From: Bacillota bacterium
GTDB lineage: Bacteria; Bacillota; Clostridia; Acetivibrionales; DTU013
NCBI GenBank assembly: GCA_023435805.1
Contig: JAEZMC010000099.1
Span: forward strand, 1-11,038
Reading direction: 5' to 3'
Length of the DNA: 11,038 bases
Shown here: positions 1 to 5,944 of the stretch, piece by piece
Layout of the letters: each line of letters begins with the position of its first letter
Position numbering within the stretch: position 1 is the stretch's first letter
Program-made: the position numbers and the translations under genes
The notes under the pieces: model-generated
Seen by the model: only the letters and a program-made list of their open reading frames with translations
The model's database searches: none
What the model was told of the DNA's origin: nothing

Positions 1-227
1 ACAACGATTTCATCTTCATAACGGGCGAAACTCTTAAATGTGCATTTTAATTCCAGCAAGGGCAGCATGGCCCCATTTTCTTCAATTAAGGAATACGGCA
101 TACCCATTTTTTTGATAAAATCCGTTCTTCCTGCTTCAAACCATATTGGATAATTGGAATGATGGACAACACCCATTCGGTCCGTTTCAGCATATCTGAC
201 TATTAATGGTGTTTCAGTTACAAACAT
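1..227 (-). CDS. Acyl-CoA thioesterase, YbgC/4-hydroxybenzoyl-CoA thioesterase family (partial)
   Basis: Hot-dog fold thioesterase that would hydrolyse acyl-CoA thioesters in the cytoplasm; the substrate cannot be told from this fragment. The first 75 codons are present and the C-terminal part lies beyond the left edge (family members are usually about 130-150 residues). The N-terminus carries the family signature: V-R-Y-A-E-T-D at residues 10-16, then G-V-V-H-H-S-N-Y-P-I-W-F-E at 19-31. Asp16 sits at the usual catalytic position, and a typical L-K-C-T-F-K-S-F-A-R-Y-E-D strand follows. The ATG at 227-225 is chosen because a G-rich Shine-Dalgarno-like run (GGGGG) lies about 8 bases upstream and the N-terminus matches family length. 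It is separated from the upstream small gene by a hairpin-rich gap of 182 bases, so it may form its own unit. Family assignment is firm; a specific role is not. Confidence 0.85.
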   Translation of the reverse strand, partial: MFVTETPLIVRYAETDRMGVVHHSNYPIWFEAGRTDFIKKMGMPYSLIEENGAMLPLLELKCTFKSFARYEDEIV

Positions 228-262
228 CGCAAACCCCCGATGTATTTCCAATGAAGAATATA

Positions 263-305
263 CGGAGCATCGAGCTCCGCACTGTGGCAATTCCGTCCGC
301 CGGAA
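263..305 (-). other. Two short hairpins just upstream of the thioesterase gene
   Basis: Read on the minus strand, two perfect inverted repeats occur within 43 bases. TTCCG/CGGAA with a 5-base loop occupies 291-305. CGGAGC/GCTCCG with loop TCGAT occupies 263-279 and is followed by the T-rich TATATTCTT. They lie 36-78 bases before the thioesterase start. The second could be a weak terminator or part of a 5' leader structure. I could not match the region to a known riboswitch class. The rest of the 228-409 gap shows no credible gene. Confidence 0.35.
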
Positions 306-355
306 CTGCAGACCTGGCCGGATTTCCTGCGGGAATAGCCCTGTAAAATATTAAG

Positions 356-377
356 CCCGTGCCATTTTGTACACGGG
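356..377 (-). terminator. Candidate intrinsic terminator after the mtrB/small-gene unit
   Basis: On the minus strand a perfect 6-base stem CCCGTG/CACGGG with a 10-base loop begins 33 bases after the stop of the 65-residue gene. It is followed by CTTAATATTTTAC, which is T-rich but interrupted. The position is right for the end of the mtrB unit, but the broken T tract makes this only a moderate candidate. Confidence 0.4.
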
Positions 378-409
378 ATTATCCTTTCGTACCATATATC
401 CGGAATCAA

Positions 410-607
410 TCAATAACCCTTCTCTATGATTACGCTGTGCGCTTCTTCCACTTCCGCTTCAGGAACCAATACTTCAAAATAGTTATCATTGTTATCGTGA
501 TTTTTACTGATCGGCCTAAGTTTTACGAGAATTCCTTCTTTTGTGAGCAGCTCTTGCAACTTTGTCGCGATCTCCTTGCTTTGAGCCATGTATACGACTG
601 TCCACAT
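410..607 (-). CDS. Small conserved protein (65 aa), DUF2007-like
   Basis: A small soluble protein of 65 residues with no signal peptide or membrane segment. It begins M-W-T-V-V-Y-M-A, continues with an amphipathic helix (about residues 9-24, ending LLTKEG), and has a second strand/helix half (YFEVLVPEAEVEEAHSVI, about 43-60). This resembles the small ferredoxin-like-fold DUF2007 proteins and a family of clostridial proteins often mislabelled 'glutamate decarboxylase'. It is far too short for that enzyme and has no pyridoxal-phosphate lysine motif. An AAGGGG Shine-Dalgarno-like run lies about 9 bases before the ATG. It starts 21 bases after the mtrB stop, so the two are very probably co-transcribed and could be functionally linked. 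No function can be assigned from sequence; the family link is from memory and only moderately certain. Confidence 0.75.
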   Translation of the reverse strand: MWTVVYMAQSKEIATKLQELLTKEGILVKLRPISKNHDNNDNYFEVLVPEAEVEEAHSVIIEKGY

Positions 608-628
608 TTTAACACGCCCCTTTTTGGA

Positions 629-862
629 CTATTCACCAGATAAAATCTCTCCATGGCGACATATTATTCTGGATTTTCCTCTCACCTTGATCGCGGAAGT
701 ATTCTCCGTAAACTGAGCCAGCAAGACTTCACCCTTGTCCAGCTTCTCAGTGTGATGGAATTTGGTGTCTCTGCCTCTGGTAAGACCAATTACATTTACT
801 CCGTTTTCTTCAGCTTTGATGACAACATATTCACCCAGTATTTTATCCAGTTCCCATTCCAA
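629..862 (-). CDS. mtrB: Transcription attenuation protein TRAP (trp RNA-binding attenuation protein)
   Basis: TRAP forms an 11-subunit ring that, with bound L-tryptophan, wraps RNA carrying repeated GAG/UAG triplets and so represses tryptophan genes by attenuation or by blocking translation. The 77-residue product matches Bacillus TRAP (75 aa) along almost its whole length; the block N-V-I-G-L-T-R-G (residues 23-30) is identical. The RNA-binding Lys-Lys-Arg set is present as Lys40, Lys59 and Arg61 (Bacillus 37, 56, 58). Residues in the tryptophan pocket are kept as Thr28, Gln50 and Thr52 (Bacillus 25, 47, 49). I chose the TTG at 862-860 because GAGGTGG ends 5 bases before it and the length then fits the family; an open frame continues upstream to 934 but lacks such support. 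The gene lies 126 bases downstream of dnaE and 21 bases upstream of the small 65-aa gene. No trp gene, anti-TRAP gene or long run of spaced GAG/TAG triplets was seen here. Confidence 0.93.
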   Translation of the reverse strand: MEWELDKILGEYVVIKAEENGVNVIGLTRGRDTKFHHTEKLDKGEVLLAQFTENTSAIKVRGKSRIICRHGEILSGE

Positions 863-867
863 TGAAA

Positions 868-874
868 CCACCTC
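868..874 (-). promoter_or_regulatory. Ribosome binding site that fixes the TTG start of mtrB
   Basis: GAGGTGG on the minus strand, close to the anti-Shine-Dalgarno complement, is followed by 5 bases and then TTG. It is the only good ribosome binding site near the start of the TRAP homology and explains the non-ATG start. Confidence 0.75.
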
Positions 875-880
875 GCAACT

Positions 881-914
881 ACTATATATTATTTCATCCC
901 AAAAATCAACACAA
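881..914 (-). promoter_or_regulatory. Candidate sigma-A promoter for mtrB
   Basis: Two overlapping minus-strand candidates exist, each with 17-base spacing: TTGATT (909-904) with TATAGT (886-881), and TTGTGT (914-909) with TAATAT (891-886). The second leaves a little more room before the ribosome binding site at 868-874. The predicted leader would be very short. No clear terminator was seen between dnaE and this point, so read-through from dnaE is also possible. Confidence 0.4.
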
Positions 915-988
915 TTTGTCCCGACTACCTTCAAAAAGCCCTGAATCAGCCCAGTTGTGAGACTTTTCTCCTCCGCCTGCCCGACCGT

Positions 989-3900
989 TTACTGGTATTT
1001 GATATTTTCAGTTCCAAATCTCTCAATGAGTTCATTTATCAGTGTGTCACATACATTCACACTATATTCGCCAATATCGAGTTTGGCAATATTTCCCATA
1101 CCGTCTTTTCCGCAAAAGCATACCGCAGTACTGCCGCCAAAGTACTTCAGCAGGGACAGCGTCGCTTTCATCCGTACGCTGTCAGGCGGATCTTCCGTTT
1201 TGATATAGAGCTTTGCACCCTGCCCTCTGTTCAGAGCAGTTTTTTTGCCGATCGGCCTCACCGATTCGCAGATGATCTTGGGCTGCTCCTCTTCTTTGAT
1301 ACTGATCCGGCCGTCAATAAAAACGGCATTTTCATTAACCAGCAGTCCGGAGTATTTTGATAAAACGGTGGGGAATACAATCACTTCCATACTCCCATAC
1401 ATGTCCTCCAGCGTGACAAAGGCCATCAGGTTGTTGCTTTTTGTCGTTTTTGTCTTTTTATCAGCAATGATACCTCCGACTGTAACCAGCATCCCATCTG
1501 CCAGGCCCATGCCGCCGTCTGTGATTCCGGCCTCCGTAGCGTCCATCCCTTCGTTTCCGCCCTCTGTCAGATCGGAACTGTTGATTGTGGCCTGCTCCAG
1601 TATTTCCTTTTCAAATTCCTTCAGCGGGTGGCCGGATACATAAAGGCCCAGCATTTCCTTTTCCATGGCCAGCAGCATCCTGGGAGAATATTCGCTCAAT
1701 TCGGGGAAACTATCCTCTGCTTTGATTGCATGTGCCTCGCCGGGCATCTCAAAAAGTGATAGCTGGCCTTCCACCTTGCTTCTTCTGCTTTGCTGCACAC
1801 CGTCCAGCAGCTTTTCATAAACTGCCATCAGTTTGGATCTGTATACGCCGAAGGAATCGAATGCACCGCATTTTATCAGGCTTTCAACACACCTTTTATT
1901 GATATCCCTTCCGCCGATGCGCTCGCAAAAATCGCTGAAGCTCTTAAACGGTCCCTTTTCCGACCTTTCTGAAATCAACTCACCGATAGCGCTTTCACCG
2001 ACGTTTTTAACAGCCGCCATACCGAACCGGATCTTGCCCTTAATCACTGTAAATCGGATATCGCTTTCATTGACATCGGGGGGCAGTACATCGATCCCCA
2101 TTGTCTTGCATTCGTGAACGTACTGTGAGACTTTATCGGTGCTTCCAAGAAAGCTGTTCAAGGATGCGGCCATGAATTCAACCGGATAATAGTGCTTGAG
2201 CCAGGCCGTCTGATAGGCAACCACCGCATATGCTGCAGCATGGGACTTATTGAAGGCATAACTGGCAAAGTCCATCATCTGGTCAAATATGCGGTTTGCT
2301 GTCTTCTCGTCCACACCGTTCCTTAACGCACCTTTTACAAGAACCGTCCCATCCTCGTCAAGAATTCCGTAAATAAAATTTTGCCGTTCCTTCTGCATGA
2401 CATCGTGTTTTTTCTTGGACATGGCGCGCCTGACGAGGTCGGACCGGCCGTAGGAATACCCGCCCAGGTCGCGTACGATCTGCATGACCTGCTCCTGATA
2501 TACCATACACCCGTATGTGACATCCAGTATCTTCTCCAGCAGTGGGTGCTCATATTCCACTTCACCGGGGCAGTTCTTGTTCCGGATATATTTTGGAATG
2601 GACTCCATCGGTCCGGGCCTGTAAAGTGAAATTCCAGCGATGATATCCTCAAGCGAGGCCGGCTGAAGCTCTTTCATAAACTGGGTCATACCGGCGCTTT
2701 CCAGCTGGAATATGCCGGAGGTTTTGCCGTCGCCGATCATTTTAAAGACAGCGGCATCTTCCATGTCGAGCTTTTCAACATCCAGCCTGACACCATGGTT
2801 TTTCTCGATCAGTGCAACTGCATCCCTTATGACCGTCAATGTCCGCAAGCCCAGAAAGTCCATTTTCAGCAGGCCGAGTTCTTCTAGCAGCCCCATTGTA
2901 AACTGTGTGGTCACGCTTTCATCATTTTTTTGCAGCGGTACATATTCGGTGATCGGATCCTTCGATATCACCACCCCCGCAGCATGTGTGCTGGCGTGCC
3001 GCGGCATGCCCTCCAGCAATATTGCGGTGTCGATCAGCTCAGTTGCCCGGATGTCGTCCTCGTACTTCATATTCAGTTCCGGATTCAGTTCCAGTGCCTT
3101 CCGGATATTCATGCCGATCTGAAAGGGAATCATCTTGGCGATCTGATCCACCTCGCCGTAGGGAATGTCCAGCGCGCGTCCTACATCGCGTATGGCAGCC
3201 CTCGCAGCCATGGTGCCGAAGGTAATGATCTGCGCAACCCTGTCTTCGCCGTATTTACGTACGACATAATCAATGACCTCCTGTCTTCTTTCATAACAGA
3301 AGTCAATATCGATATCCGGCATGGTTATCCGTTCCGGATTAAGAAATCTTTCAAAAAGCAGATTGTATTTCAACGGGTCGATTCCGGTGATCCCCAGACA
3401 GTATGCCGCAAGGCTTCCGGCTGCGGAACCCCTGCCGGGACCGACCATGATCCCGTTATCCCTGGCATATTTGATGAAATCCCATACAATCAGAAAGTAA
3501 TCAACATACCCCATTTGCCTGATGACCTGCAATTCATAATCAAGCCTCTCAAGGTATGCGGTCTTCTCACCGGATTGATGGGATAAACGTTCAAGTCCCT
3601 GCAAGCATAGGCTCCGGAGATAATCAAACGGGTCTGTCCCACCCGGTACTTTGTATTGAGGCAGGTGCAGCTTGTTGAATTCCAGCTCCACATTACAGCT
3701 TTCAGCGATTTTTACCGTATTTTCCAAGGCTTCCGGCACATTTTTAAAGGCATTGTACATTTCTTCCGGTGATTTGACGTAAAAATCGTCGGAACTGAAT
3801 TTCATCCTGTCCTCATCGGTAATTTTTCGTCCTGTCTGGATGCAGAGCAGCACCTCATGCGCCCGTGCGTCCTCCCGTCTGAGGTAGTGCGCATCATTGG

Positions 3901-4531
3901 TAGCCACAAGCGGAATGCCGGTTTCCCGGGACAGCTTGATCAAACCCTGATTGACAAGGTTTTGTTCTTCCAGGCCGTTGCTTTGCAATTCGAGATAAAA
4001 ATAACCCTGTCCGAATATTTCATTGAAAGTAAGCGCTCTTTGTCTTGCTTTTCCGTAATCTCCTTCCAGAATTGCCGCAGGCACATCACCTGAAAGGCAT
4101 GCACTCAGCGCGGTTATTCCTGACGAATGGCGCCGCAGCAATTCCAGGTCTACTCTCGGCTTGTAGTAAAAGCCTTCCGTAAAGCCTGCCGATACGATCT
4201 TCATCAGGTTTTTATAACCTTCGTTATTTCTGGCAAGCAGCACAAGATGCCCCTGGTCCGCATCCAAACCGGCCTGCCTGTCGAAACGTGTCCGTTTCGC
4301 CGTATAAACCTCACATCCGAGGATAGGCTTGACGCCGTTTTTAACGGCCGTTTTATAAAAATCGATGACGCCATACATCACGCCGTGATCTGTAATAGCT
4401 ACGCTCTTCATGCCGAGCTCAGCCGTCCTCCCAATCAGGTCGGATATTCTATTGGCACCATCCAGAAGGCTATACTCCGTATGGATGTGCAGATGTACGA
4501 AATTCCTGTCTGACGCAGGTAATCCAGGCAT
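989..4531 (-). CDS. dnaE: DNA polymerase III subunit alpha (DnaE1 type)
   Basis: Replicative DNA polymerase subunit of the C family, 1180 residues, about the usual length. The N-terminal PHP domain shows H-L-H-I-H-T-E-Y-S-L-L-D-G (residues 13-25) and A-I-T-D-H-G (45-50). The palm domain has G-P-G-R-G-S-A-A-G (364-372), the catalytic P-D-I-D-I-D-F (405-411, Asp406 and Asp408) and the third acidic residue in K-M-D-F-L-G-L (556-562). A helix-hairpin-helix region follows, and a C-terminal OB-fold is visible near L-V-T-V-G-G-I-I-A-D-K. There is no exonuclease insertion of the PolC kind. The ATG at 4531-4529 is preferred over an upstream TTG at 4597 because GGAGG lies 8 bases before it, and because the longer reading would run through the terminator at 4570-4591. 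The stop is TAA at 991-989. mtrB follows after 126 bases. The gene appears intact. Confidence 0.97.
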   Translation of the reverse strand: MPGLPASDRNFVHLHIHTEYSLLDGANRISDLIGRTAELGMKSVAITDHGVMYGVIDFYKTAVKNGVKPILGCEVYTAKRTRFDRQAGLDADQGHLVLLARNNEGYKNLMKIVSAGFTEGFYYKPRVDLELLRRHSSGITALSACLSGDVPAAILEGDYGKARQRALTFNEIFGQGYFYLELQSNGLEEQNLVNQGLIKLSRETGIPLVATNDAHYLRREDARAHEVLLCIQTGRKITDEDRMKFSSDDFYVKSPEEMYNAFKNVPEALENTVKIAESCNVELEFNKLHLPQYKVPGGTDPFDYLRSLCLQGLERLSHQSGEKTAYLERLDYELQVIRQMGYVDYFLIVWDFIKYARDNGIMVGPGRGSAAGSLAAYCLGITGIDPLKYNLLFERFLNPERITMPDIDIDFCYERRQEVIDYVVRKYGEDRVAQIITFGTMAARAAIRDVGRALDIPYGEVDQIAKMIPFQIGMNIRKALELNPELNMKYEDDIRATELIDTAILLEGMPRHASTHAAGVVISKDPITEYVPLQKNDESVTTQFTMGLLEELGLLKMDFLGLRTLTVIRDAVALIEKNHGVRLDVEKLDMEDAAVFKMIGDGKTSGIFQLESAGMTQFMKELQPASLEDIIAGISLYRPGPMESIPKYIRNKNCPGEVEYEHPLLEKILDVTYGCMVYQEQVMQIVRDLGGYSYGRSDLVRRAMSKKKHDVMQKERQNFIYGILDEDGTVLVKGALRNGVDEKTANRIFDQMMDFASYAFNKSHAAAYAVVAYQTAWLKHYYPVEFMAASLNSFLGSTDKVSQYVHECKTMGIDVLPPDVNESDIRFTVIKGKIRFGMAAVKNVGESAIGELISERSEKGPFKSFSDFCERIGGRDINKRCVESLIKCGAFDSFGVYRSKLMAVYEKLLDGVQQSRRSKVEGQLSLFEMPGEAHAIKAEDSFPELSEYSPRMLLAMEKEMLGLYVSGHPLKEFEKEILEQATINSSDLTEGGNEGMDATEAGITDGGMGLADGMLVTVGGIIADKKTKTTKSNNLMAFVTLEDMYGSMEVIVFPTVLSKYSGLLVNENAVFIDGRISIKEEEQPKIICESVRPIGKKTALNRGQGAKLYIKTEDPPDSVRMKATLSLLKYFGGSTAVCFCGKDGMGNIAKLDIGEYSVNVCDTLINELIERFGTENIKYQ

Positions 4532-4569
4532 AATCCATTCCTCCAATGATTGAACATGGCGGGCAGACG

Positions 4570-4591
4570 AAAAAACTCCTAGCCGGAGTTT
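4570..4591 (-). terminator. Intrinsic terminator between the HD-GYP gene and dnaE
   Basis: On the minus strand AAACTCC and GGAGTTT form a perfect 7-base stem around loop GGCTA, and the 3' arm runs into a stretch of six T. It lies 73 bases after the HD-GYP stop and 39 bases before the dnaE start. It most simply ends the HD-GYP transcript. If a promoter lies upstream of it (see 4663-4668), it could instead act as an attenuator in the dnaE leader. Confidence 0.7.
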
Positions 4592-4603
4592 CAACAAAAA
4601 GGC

Positions 4604-4635
4604 ATGTATTCCGGTAAGATACTTTCCGGAAACAT
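4604..4635 (-). other. Bulged hairpin preceding the terminator upstream of dnaE
   Basis: On the minus strand ATGTTTCCGG pairs with CCGGAA and ACAT, with one unpaired T (position 4608) and an 11-base loop that can close further through AAG/CTT. It is 12 bases upstream of the terminator hairpin, so the two form a tandem structure. It may be part of a bipartite terminator or of a leader RNA. Confidence 0.5.
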
Positions 4636-4662
4636 CCCGTTCAGTTTCTGTGTCCTCTGTTT

Positions 4663-4668
4663 ATTATA
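4663..4668 (-). promoter_or_regulatory. Perfect TATAAT at the end of the HD-GYP gene, possible dnaE promoter
   Basis: The minus strand has a consensus TATAAT overlapping the stop codon of the HD-GYP gene. The hexamer 17 bases upstream (TTTCAT) is a poor -35, and TTGACG lies only 9 bases away, which is too close. If it is used, the dnaE leader would contain both downstream hairpins. This may equally be chance. Confidence 0.25.
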
Positions 4669-5728
4669 CCTCACAACCGTCAATGATGAAAACACTTGTT
4701 TGTTGAGAAAGGTCAAGTTCCCTGAAAATAGTCTGTTTATTCATTCTCTCGTCATAGATAATTCTGACGACCGGCCTTGTCGGCAGGATCCGGTTGTCCC
4801 TGACTACAATCCCCCGCTCCCTGGTATTGAGCAATACGCCTGTACCAACAGGATAGATCGTAACATATTTGACAAAGTTTTCTATGACTCTTGGATCAAA
4901 ATGATTGGCGCCAAGAGATGTGATATATTCATAAACCTCGTTTGGTTTTAGCTTCTTCCTATAAACACGGTCGGATGTCAATGCATCATAAACATCTGCA
5001 ACGGCAACAATTCTTGCGCACAGCTGTATGTTTTCATTTTTAAGCTGAAGCGGGTATCCGCTTCCGTCATATCTCTCATGATGACCAAACGCGATATAAG
5101 CTGAAACCAGATTCACCCTGTCGCTCTTTTTCAGCATTTCATAGCCGAATATGGTATGTTTTTTAATCTCCTCAAACTCGTCAACGGTAAGCTGGGAAGG
5201 TTTTTTCAAAATTTCCTGTGGTATGCAAAGCTTGCCGATATCGTGGAGCATCGCGCCTACGCCGAGCTCCCTGAGTTCCTGCAGGTCAAAGCCAAGCCCG
5301 ATTCCCGTTAAGAGTGAGAGGATGCACACATTGACAGAATGCTCGAAAGTATAGTCATCGACTGATTTTATTTCAGAAAGGTTGTACAGAATATCGTTGT
5401 TTGAAAGCAGTTCATCTATGATTTTGCCGACTGTTTTTTTAACACCCTCGACATCCAGGCCAGGCGTGAAATTGTAGTTGGTCATCATTTTTTTAACCAG
5501 AACAACCGCTTCGCTACGTGTTTGCTCCTGTATTACGTCTTGAATCTGAATATTCTCGGAAATATCATCCTCCAGATAGATCTCTGACACGCCGTGATTT
5601 TTCAGCTTCTCTAAGTATGTTTCCTTTAACTCGATACCTTTTGACAAAAGTACGCCGCCGTCGGAATTAAATATGGTTCGTGCCAGTTTTACGCCGATCT
5701 CTATCTTGTCGATATTCACTCTGCGCAT
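4664..5728 (-). CDS. HD-GYP domain protein, probable cyclic-di-GMP phosphodiesterase
   Basis: Cytoplasmic HD-GYP protein of 354 residues expected to hydrolyse cyclic-di-GMP, a second messenger controlling motility and surface behaviour. The N-terminal part (about 1-60) is the short domain typical of these Firmicutes proteins. The catalytic domain (about 115-290) holds His130, the H-D-I-G-K pair at 162-166 (His162, Asp163), His191 in K-K-H-T, and the diagnostic H-H-E-R-Y-D-G-S-G-Y-P at 216-226, followed by V-A-D-V-Y-D-A-L-T-S at 243-252. A C-terminal tail of about 60 residues with P-T-R-P-V-V-R is common in relatives. No membrane segment or receiver domain is seen, so the input signal is unknown. 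The ATG at 5728-5726 is chosen because GGAGG lies 5 bases upstream; a TTG four codons earlier falls beside that ribosome binding site. It is divergent from the cysteine-rich gene and is probably monocistronic, ending at the terminator before dnaE. Confidence 0.92.
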   Translation of the reverse strand: MRRVNIDKIEIGVKLARTIFNSDGGVLLSKGIELKETYLEKLKNHGVSEIYLEDDISENIQIQDVIQEQTRSEAVVLVKKMMTNYNFTPGLDVEGVKKTVGKIIDELLSNNDILYNLSEIKSVDDYTFEHSVNVCILSLLTGIGLGFDLQELRELGVGAMLHDIGKLCIPQEILKKPSQLTVDEFEEIKKHTIFGYEMLKKSDRVNLVSAYIAFGHHERYDGSGYPLQLKNENIQLCARIVAVADVYDALTSDRVYRKKLKPNEVYEYITSLGANHFDPRVIENFVKYVTIYPVGTGVLLNTRERGIVVRDNRILPTRPVVRIIYDERMNKQTIFRELDLSQQTSVFIIDGCEV

Positions 5729-5808
5729 TTTTTCCTCCAAGGATTTATCTTTGGTAATCTGTTATTTATTCGACATAAATACATTAATTCCTTCCTTTTT
5801 TTTCACAA

Positions 5809-5827
5809 TTTAATGCACATCATTAAA
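5809..5827. promoter_or_regulatory. 19-base dyad in the divergent intergenic region, possible operator
   Basis: TTTAATG and CATTAAA form a perfect 7-base inverted repeat around CACAT, in the 216-base gap between the divergently transcribed HD-GYP gene and cysteine-rich gene. Its size and symmetry suit a dimeric regulator. A possible minus-strand -35 (TTGTGA, 5808-5803) abuts it, but no convincing -10 goes with that. The rest of the gap is AT-rich with no gene seen. Confidence 0.35.
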
Positions 5828-5904
5828 AATATGCGCGTGTCCAATGGATGACGTTTCCATATGTGTGAAATCATGTGGGCAATAATGCATGTATTTACAT
5901 TTTA

Positions 5905-5913
5905 TGGTATACT
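5905..5913 (+). promoter_or_regulatory. Extended -10 promoter for the cysteine-rich gene
   Basis: TGGTATACT is an extended -10 element (TGN then TATACT). It sits about 7 bases upstream of a plausible transcript start and 31 bases before the ATG at 5945. No good -35 is visible at 17 bases, as is allowed for extended -10 promoters. The same nine bases occur in the promoter of the mutase gene on the opposite strand (8360-8352). Confidence 0.5.
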
Positions 5914-5944
5914 GTGTTTGTTACTTTTTTGAAAGGAAATCCAT

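Noticed and set aside
218..409. Minus-strand open frame of 63 codons filling the gap between the small gene and the thioesterase gene
   Set aside because: It starts with TTG directly after the upstream stop, spans the hairpins, overlaps the thioesterase start and has a composition unlike a real protein. The hairpins explain the region better.
920..965. Terminator between dnaE and mtrB
   Set aside because: A short CTGA/TCAG palindrome followed by CTTTTT is present, but the flanking bases (GGGC on both sides) do not pair, so the stem is too weak.
2335..2652. Other-frame open frames within dnaE, and similar ones within spoIVA and the HD-GYP gene
   Set aside because: They lie wholly inside strongly conserved coding regions and show no independent ribosome binding site or domain.
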